This document shows positions 58,755 through 64,000 of a stretch of DNA of 64,000 nucleotides, in pieces. This DNA is from Lewinellaceae bacterium (GTDB lineage Bacteria; Bacteroidota; Bacteroidia; Chitinophagales; Saprospiraceae). Location: assembly GCA_020636255.1 (NCBI GenBank), contig JACJYE010000007.1, positions 62,001-126,000 on the forward strand, written 5' to 3'. Numbering within the stretch: the stretch's first letter is position 1; the number at the start of each line of letters is the position of its first letter. The position numbers and the translations under genes are program-made. The notes below the pieces were generated by a model. The model made no database searches and had not been told where the DNA came from. It saw nothing but the letters and a program-made list of their open reading frames with translations.

Positions 58755-61289
58755 TTATTCCGGTTCGAAGCCCAGCACGATATTGAAATCACCCAGCGTC
58801 TTCAGCGAGCGGTCGGTGCCCGACTTATCGAAACCGATGCCGTAGTCGAAACCGAGTACGCCGAACATAGGCAGGAAGACGCGCAGGCCCAGGCCCGCCG
58901 AACGTTTCACGTCGAAGGGGTTGAAATCGCGGAACTCGCGCCAGGAGTTACCGCCCTGGGCGAAGGCCAGCACATAGATCGTAGAGCTGGGGTTGAGCGA
59001 CAGCGGGTAGCGCAGCTCCAGCGTAAACTTATCAAACAAAGGCGTTGCGGAAGTGCCGCCCGAAGGGTCGCGGTTGGCTTCCAGATCGCTGATCTCGTAA
59101 CCGCGCAGGGAGATGATATCCACACCAGCAAAGCCAAACTGCTGGTTGTTGATACCGTCGCCGCCCAGCTGGAAGCGCTCGAAGGGGGAGGAGCCGATAT
59201 CGCGGTTGTAGAACCCGAGCAGGCCGATCTTGGCCTGAGCCTTCAAAATGAGCTTGCCGACGATAGGCGTGTACCATTCGGCGTCGAAACGCCACTTGTG
59301 GTATTCCAGATAGCGGAATCGCTCTTCGGCGGGCTCGCTGGTATAATCGCGGTTCGGGTTGAAGAGGGAATACGGGGGCGTCAGCTGTACCGACAACGAA
59401 ATGCGGGAGCCGTCCTGCGGGAAGATCGGGTCGTTGACGGTTGAGCGGGCGATCGTCTGCTTGATACTGAAGTTGTTGTAATTACCTTCACGGACGATCT
59501 CTCCTTCGTCGGACCGGAAAAGCCCACGCGCCCAGTTGTCCAGCGACAGGGTCTGGATATTCAGGGCCGTGCTGATCACGAAGTTGTCATCAGGCCATTT
59601 CAGGCGCGTACCCAGGCTGACGGAAGCCTGCTTGATGTTGAAGCTCTGATACGTATCGGTGCCACGGGTCCCGAAAGCAAAGCGGTTGAAGAAGCCCGCT
59701 ACCGAAAAGGAGGTCGGTTTTTTGCCGCCAAGCCAGGGCTCCGTGAAGGAGACGTTGTAAGACTGATAGAAATCGCCGTTTGTCTGGGCACGGAGCGACA
59801 GGCGCTGGCCATCGCCCTGGGGCAGGGGCCTCCAGGCCTCCTTGTTGAAAATATTGCGCAACGAGAAGTTGTTGAAAGAAACGCCGAGCGTGCCGATCAC
59901 CCGCTGTACGCCGCCCCAACCTGCCGACAGTTCCAGCTGGTCAGAAGGTTTTTCCTCAACCGTATACTCGATATCGACGGTACCCCGCTGTGGGTTGACC
60001 GGGGTATTGATACCGAGGGCCTCGGGGTTGAAATAGCCGAGGTTGATGATCTCGCGCTGCGAGCGAATGATATCGGAGCGGCTGAATTTCTGGCCGGGGC
60101 GGGTGCGCAATTCACGGCGGATGACGTGTTCGTGGGTGCGGTCGTTACCCTTGATCACGACTTTGTCGATGGTAGCCTGAGGCCCTTCAAAGATACGGAT
60201 CTCCAGGTCGATGGAATCATTTTCGACGGACACTTCGATCGGGTCTACCTGAAAGAAAAGATACCCGTTGTCCATATACAGGGTGCTGACGTCGCGGCCA
60301 TCCTGGCTGAAGCGGAGGCGGGTATCGAGCAGTTCCTGGTTGTATATCTCGCCTTTTTCGATGCCCAATACATCGGTAAGGGTCTGGGTATCGTAGATAG
60401 AATTGCCTTTCCAGGTAATGTTCCGGAAGTAATACTGGTTGCCTTCGTCGATCTTCAGCTTGACCATCAGCTCGCCGTCGTCGTTCCGCCACAGGCTGTC
60501 GTAGAGGATACGGGCATCGCGGTATCCCAACTTGTTGTAATAGGCGATCAGTTTTTCCTTGTCGCCCTCGTAATCTTTTTTGATGAATTTGGAGGAGGCG
60601 AAGATGCGGCCTTTCTCTTTGGTTTCCTTCATCTGCTTGCGCAGTTTCCGGTCCTTAACCTGTTCATTGCCGTCGAAGTCGATGTCATCGATCTTAATGC
60701 GCGGCCCACGGTCGACGTTAAAGACCAGGCGAACGGAATTCACGCGGCTGGAGTCGGGCACTTCGGTGACGGTACAGCGTGCATCGAGGAAGCCTTTGCC
60801 TATGAAGAACTGCTCGATCGCTTCTTTGGCGTTGACCTTGACGTTTTCCGTTACGATACCACCTTTGAGCAGGTATTTGTCGACCTCATCGTTGAGGTCG
60901 TCGTGGTACCCTTTTTTCACACCCTGGTAGGAGTGTTTGGACAAGCGGGGCCGTTCCTGTACGCGGATCTCCAGAAAGATGATATCGCCGATGGTTTTTT
61001 CCTTCACGACCTGAACATCCGTAAAAAGGCGAAGCTTCCACAAAGACTTGATAGCCTTCTGGATATCAGGGCCGGGGATGCGGATCTTGTCACCCACCTG
61101 AAGGCCGGAGATGCTGATGATTGCGTTATCATCGCTGTAGTCGGCCCCAATGACTTTGATCCCCCCGATCTCGAAATCACGGGGATTGTCATAGCTGGTT
61201 ACAGGTAGTGTATCAGATGTGGCCTGGGCAGGTGTATAGTGAGGTGTCAGTAGGCTGCCAAGGAAGATCAAGGCGATTGAAAGTCTCAT
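58755..61289 (-). CDS. bamA: Outer membrane protein assembly factor BamA
   Basis: 844 residues from the ATG at 61289 (MRLSIALIFLGSLLTPHYTPAQA signal peptide); the upstream frame to 61322 adds 11 residues and no signal logic. BamA inserts beta-barrel proteins into the outer membrane. N-terminal POTRA domains are seen as repeated strand-helix units (FEIGGIKVIGADYSDDNAI, RIKIDDIDFDGNEQVKDRKLRK, YYFRNITWKGNSIYDTQTL, ATIDKVVIKGNDRTHEHVIRRELRTRPGQKF), then a C-terminal 16-strand barrel starting near LELSAGWGG and ending in VLGFEPE. Gene order uppS-bamA on one strand is typical of Bacteroidota. Confidence 0.95.
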   Translation of the reverse strand: MRLSIALIFLGSLLTPHYTPAQATSDTLPVTSYDNPRDFEIGGIKVIGADYSDDNAIISISGLQVGDKIRIPGPDIQKAIKSLWKLRLFTDVQVVKEKTIGDIIFLEIRVQERPRLSKHSYQGVKKGYHDDLNDEVDKYLLKGGIVTENVKVNAKEAIEQFFIGKGFLDARCTVTEVPDSSRVNSVRLVFNVDRGPRIKIDDIDFDGNEQVKDRKLRKQMKETKEKGRIFASSKFIKKDYEGDKEKLIAYYNKLGYRDARILYDSLWRNDDGELMVKLKIDEGNQYYFRNITWKGNSIYDTQTLTDVLGIEKGEIYNQELLDTRLRFSQDGRDVSTLYMDNGYLFFQVDPIEVSVENDSIDLEIRIFEGPQATIDKVVIKGNDRTHEHVIRRELRTRPGQKFSRSDIIRSQREIINLGYFNPEALGINTPVNPQRGTVDIEYTVEEKPSDQLELSAGWGGVQRVIGTLGVSFNNFSLRNIFNKEAWRPLPQGDGQRLSLRAQTNGDFYQSYNVSFTEPWLGGKKPTSFSVAGFFNRFAFGTRGTDTYQSFNIKQASVSLGTRLKWPDDNFVISTALNIQTLSLDNWARGLFRSDEGEIVREGNYNNFSIKQTIARSTVNDPIFPQDGSRISLSVQLTPPYSLFNPNRDYTSEPAEERFRYLEYHKWRFDAEWYTPIVGKLILKAQAKIGLLGFYNRDIGSSPFERFQLGGDGINNQQFGFAGVDIISLRGYEISDLEANRDPSGGTSATPLFDKFTLELRYPLSLNPSSTIYVLAFAQGGNSWREFRDFNPFDVKRSAGLGLRVFLPMFGVLGFDYGIGFDKSGTDRSLKTLGDFNIVLGFEPE

Positions 61290-61416
61290 TCCTGTTCTCA
61301 AGTTATCTCGTTGGATGCGCAAAAATAAGCGTTAGCCCTTGCATAACAGCAAAAAGCAGGCAAGGATTATTTTTTTTCCCTTTAAAGAGCGGGGCAGCCT
61401 GCAATTGGTTGTACGC

Positions 61417-62160
61417 TTATTGCACCAATTGCTCGCTGATCTTTCCGAAGCGCCTTTCGCGCTGCTGATAGTCTATAATGGCCTGATAGAGATGTTCCTT
61501 TCTGAAATCAGGCCAGAAAGCCGGCGAAAAATAAAGCTCCGTGTAGGCGATCTGCCACAGCAAAAAATTGCTGATGCGGTTTTCTCCGCTGGTGCGGATA
61601 AGCAGCTCCGGGTCAGGTATATCCCTGGTATTCAAAGCATTGGAAAAGAGCTGTTCATCGATCTGAGCGGGTGAGGCCTCACCGGCGAGCACCTGCTGGG
61701 CCAGTCGCCGGCAGGCGTCTATGATCTCCCACCTGGCGCTGTAGTTCAACGCGAGCACCAGGGTCATGCGCGTATTGTCCTTGGTATCTTCGATCCCCTG
61801 GAGCAGGGCCTGGTAGGTCCGCTCCGGTAGTTTGCTGATATCGCCGATAGCCTGGAGGCGGATATCGTTCTTATTGAGGGTTTCCACCTCTTTGTGCAGG
61901 GTCTCCACCAGCAGCCGCATCAGGGCGTTCACCTCCAGCTTGGGGCGGTTCCAGTTCTCTGTAGAAAAAGCGTACAAGGTGAGGAACTTAACGCCCAGTT
62001 CGGCAGCAGCTTCGGTGGCTTCCCGCACCGCTATAACCCCGTTCTTGTGCCCGAACACCCGGGGTTTGCCATGCTGCTTAGCCCAACGGCCGTTACCGTC
62101 CATGATAATGGCAATGTGCTTAGGCAGCTTCTCTAGGTTGATCTGAGACTTTAAATCCAT
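61417..62160 (-). CDS. uppS: Undecaprenyl pyrophosphate synthase (cis-prenyltransferase)
   Basis: 247 residues. Adds isopentenyl units in cis to farnesyl diphosphate to make the C55 carrier for peptidoglycan and LPS. All family motifs occur: HIAIIMDGNGRWAKQ with the catalytic Asp, TLYAFSTENWNRP, VLALNYSARWEI, and the C-terminal RTSGENRISNFLLWQIAYTELYF. Length is normal. It lies 127 bases upstream of bamA in the same direction. Confidence 0.95.
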   Translation of the reverse strand: MDLKSQINLEKLPKHIAIIMDGNGRWAKQHGKPRVFGHKNGVIAVREATEAAAELGVKFLTLYAFSTENWNRPKLEVNALMRLLVETLHKEVETLNKNDIRLQAIGDISKLPERTYQALLQGIEDTKDNTRMTLVLALNYSARWEIIDACRRLAQQVLAGEASPAQIDEQLFSNALNTRDIPDPELLIRTSGENRISNFLLWQIAYTELYFSPAFWPDFRKEHLYQAIIDYQQRERRFGKISEQLVQ

Positions 62161-62260
62161 CGTTGACGCTTATGCTTTTCTTTGGGTGTGGCGTTTTCCT
62201 GCAAACCTGGCCGGAGTCCTGCGGCGGCCGATGGATGGGGATGCTTCCGGAAAATTCGTA

Positions 62261-62268
62261 CAAAGTTA
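62261..62268 (-). promoter_or_regulatory. Candidate -7 box for uppS
   Basis: TAACTTTG on the minus strand, about 100 bases before the uppS start; no well spaced TTG upstream. Confidence 0.4.
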
Positions 62269-62408
62269 CTAAACTGTCGGCATTTCAGGGCCCTTACCTT
62301 GCAATAGCTTTAGTACCGGCATAAATAACGGTTATCTTCCGGATTGATTATCTGGCGAATCCATTGTATTTTACCCCCCGTTTCCCAAAATATCAGGATC
62401 AGAAGTTT

Positions 62409-64000
62409 ATGGTTACCACTTTTAATACATATCAGTATACGCGCCCCGAATTCGACTCCTTTTCCCGCTCTTTTCACGGTGCCCTCCAGCAGTTTGAAAC
62501 GGCCGTTTCTTTTGAAGAACAGGACCGGGCGCTGGCGCGCATCAACGGCCTGCGCACCGAATTCACGTCCATGTACAACATCTGCCACATCCGGCATACG
62601 ATGGATACCCGCGACAGTTTTTACGAGCAGGAGAACGAGTTTTTCGACCAGCACATGCCTGCTTATGAAGGCCTGGTTAACGATTTTTACAAAAAATTGC
62701 TGTCTTCCCGCTTTCGCCCTGAGTTAGAGCGCAAATGGGGCCGCCAGCTCTTCACCGTCGCCGAGCTCAGCCTCAAAACCTTTGACGAATCCGTCATCGG
62801 GCTACTTCAGGAAGAGAACAAGCTCAGCAGCCAGTATACCAAGCTGAAGGCCACCGCCAGTATCGAGTTTAGAGGGGAAGAACACAACCTGTCCTCCATC
62901 CAGAAATACGAGATCGACCAGGACAGGGGCACCCGCAAAGCGGCAGCTGAGGCCAAGTGGGGCTTTTTTGCCGGACATGCCGAAGCCATAGAAGGCATTT
63001 TCAGCCAGTTGGTAGGTGTGCGCCACCGCATCGCCCGCCAATTGGGGTACCGCGATTTTGTAGAGCTGGGTTATGCGCGCATGTTGCGTTCTGACTACGG
63101 CCCGGAAATGGTGGCCAACTTCCGCCGCCAGGTCCAGGAGTACATCGTGCCGATAGCCTCCCGCCTTTATGAGCGACAGCGCCGCCGCCTGGGGCTGGAT
63201 AGCCTTAAATACTACGATGAGGACCTCCGCTTTGCCGGAGGCAACCCCCAGCCCAAAGGGCAGCCCGAATGGATCGTCGGCCAGGCCCGGCAGATGTATA
63301 GTGAACTGTCGGGCGAAACCCGCGAGTTCTTCGACTTCATGAGGAACGCCCAGCTGATGGACCTGGAGACGCGCCCCGGTAAGGCCACCGGTGGTTACTG
63401 CACTTATATCGGCAACTACAAAGCCCCTTTCATCTTCTCCAACTTCAACGGCACCAGCAGCGATATCGACGTGCTAACCCACGAGGCCGGCCATGCTTTT
63501 CAGGTGTACAGCAGCCGCGATACCGGTATCGGTGAATACAACTGGCCGACCTATGAGGCCTGCGAGATCCACTCCATGAGCATGGAGTTCTTTACCTGGC
63601 CCTGGATGCAGCTCTTTTTCCGGGAAGACTCCGATAAGTACAAGTTCAGCCACCTCACCAACGCACTCTACTTCCTGCCCTATGGGGTTGCTGTAGATGA
63701 ATTTCAGCACTACGTCTATCAACACCCGGAGGTGAGCCCTGCCGAGCGCAACCAGGCCTGGCGGGAGATCGAAAGAAAATACCTGCCTCAGCGCGACTAC
63801 GACGGGCACCATTTCCTTGAAGGCGGGGGCTTCTGGCAAAAACAGAGCCATATCTTCAGCATGCCTTTTTATTATATCGACTACACCCTGGCGCAGATCT
63901 GTGCTTTCCAGTTCTGGAAAAAAGACCGCGAAGCCCATGAATCGGCCTGGGCGGACTATGTGCGCCTTTGCCAGGCCGGCGGCAGCCTGTCCTTTCTGGA
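62409..64000 (+). CDS. M3-family oligoendopeptidase, C-terminus cut off by the window edge
   Basis: Read by hand from the ATG at 62409 (MVTTFNTYQYTRPEFDSF); the frame is open to base 64000 (530 codons). Zinc metallopeptidase of the oligoendopeptidase F type, acting on short peptides in the cytoplasm. The motif HEAGHAFQ lies near residue 358, with the third ligand Glu further on (WPTYEACEIHSMSMEFF). Helical N-terminal region with KLKATASIEFRGEEHNLSSIQKYE. No signal peptide. The visible part lacks the last portion of the catalytic domain, which should continue beyond the window. Confidence 0.9.
   Translation, partial: MVTTFNTYQYTRPEFDSFSRSFHGALQQFETAVSFEEQDRALARINGLRTEFTSMYNICHIRHTMDTRDSFYEQENEFFDQHMPAYEGLVNDFYKKLLSSRFRPELERKWGRQLFTVAELSLKTFDESVIGLLQEENKLSSQYTKLKATASIEFRGEEHNLSSIQKYEIDQDRGTRKAAAEAKWGFFAGHAEAIEGIFSQLVGVRHRIARQLGYRDFVELGYARMLRSDYGPEMVANFRRQVQEYIVPIASRLYERQRRRLGLDSLKYYDEDLRFAGGNPQPKGQPEWIVGQARQMYSELSGETREFFDFMRNAQLMDLETRPGKATGGYCTYIGNYKAPFIFSNFNGTSSDIDVLTHEAGHAFQVYSSRDTGIGEYNWPTYEACEIHSMSMEFFTWPWMQLFFREDSDKYKFSHLTNALYFLPYGVAVDEFQHYVYQHPEVSPAERNQAWREIERKYLPQRDYDGHHFLEGGGFWQKQSHIFSMPFYYIDYTLAQICAFQFWKKDREAHESAWADYVRLCQAGGSLSFL

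Noticed and set aside
62290..62306. A sigma-54-like site near GGGCCCTTACCTTGCA
   Set aside because: It has GG-N10-GC spacing but misses the TGG start and the CAC positions, and no gene start is well placed.

Overview
The window looks like chromosomal DNA of a Bacteroidota bacterium, most likely of the Saprospiria type. The grounds are type IX secretion (T9SS) sorting domains of both type A and type B, a GH97 glycosidase, DUF1501/DUF1800 and M56/BlaI pairs, an uppS-bamA pair, and promoters that fit the Bacteroidota consensus (TTG, 19-21 bases, TAnnTTTG) rather than TTGACA/TATAAT. Genus cannot be fixed from sequence alone. No rRNA, tRNA, phage, transposase gene or CRISPR array was seen.

Layout. 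1-2.6 kb: a truncated HtrA-like protease and a DEAD-box helicase. 3.0-9.0 kb: three tandem secreted PA-domain proteins with T9SS tails. 9.3-11.6 kb: two membrane-anchored hypothetical proteins and an AIM24-family protein. 11.7-13.9 kb: an OmpR-type two-component pair. 14.0-21.6 kb: DUF4271 protein, HemD, NUDIX hydrolase, UvrA and a GH3-family protein. 21.8-23.3 kb: two Hsp20 chaperones behind a sigma-54-type promoter. 23.4-27.2 kb: DUF1501/DUF1800 pair and a membrane-anchored actin-fold protein separated by a 29-bp tandem repeat. 27.4-31.3 kb: SDR, TPR-like lipoprotein and two thioredoxin-fold paralogues. 31.3-36.1 kb: an M56/TonB sensor and a BlaI repressor divergent from a TonB-dependent receptor, with a 21-bp palindrome between them. 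36.2-40.7 kb: Ig-like lipoprotein, DUF3299-like protein, and an FtsX-type permease with its ATPase; together with the receptor these may form a metal acquisition cluster. 41.2-42.0 kb: a frameshifted nucleotidyltransferase next to a mobile foldback element. 42.0-45.5 kb: ileS behind an isoleucine-codon leader peptide and attenuator. 45.6-57.4 kb: GH97, RecO, LysM, DUF2807 and several secreted proteins, including a 1287-residue type B T9SS protein. 57.5-64 kb: RsgA, BamA, UppS and a truncated M3 oligoendopeptidase.

The most interesting element is the ileS leader at about 42.02-42.18 kb. It is a 22-codon ORF with seven isoleucine codons in eight consecutive positions, followed by two mutually exclusive hairpins, an arrangement that fits transcription attenuation by isoleucyl-tRNA supply. 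The window also carries at least four families of small non-coding repeats: a 162-bp MITE with TNA target duplications, REP-like palindromes placed just after stop codons, larger foldbacks, and a 70-bp repeat in inverted copies.
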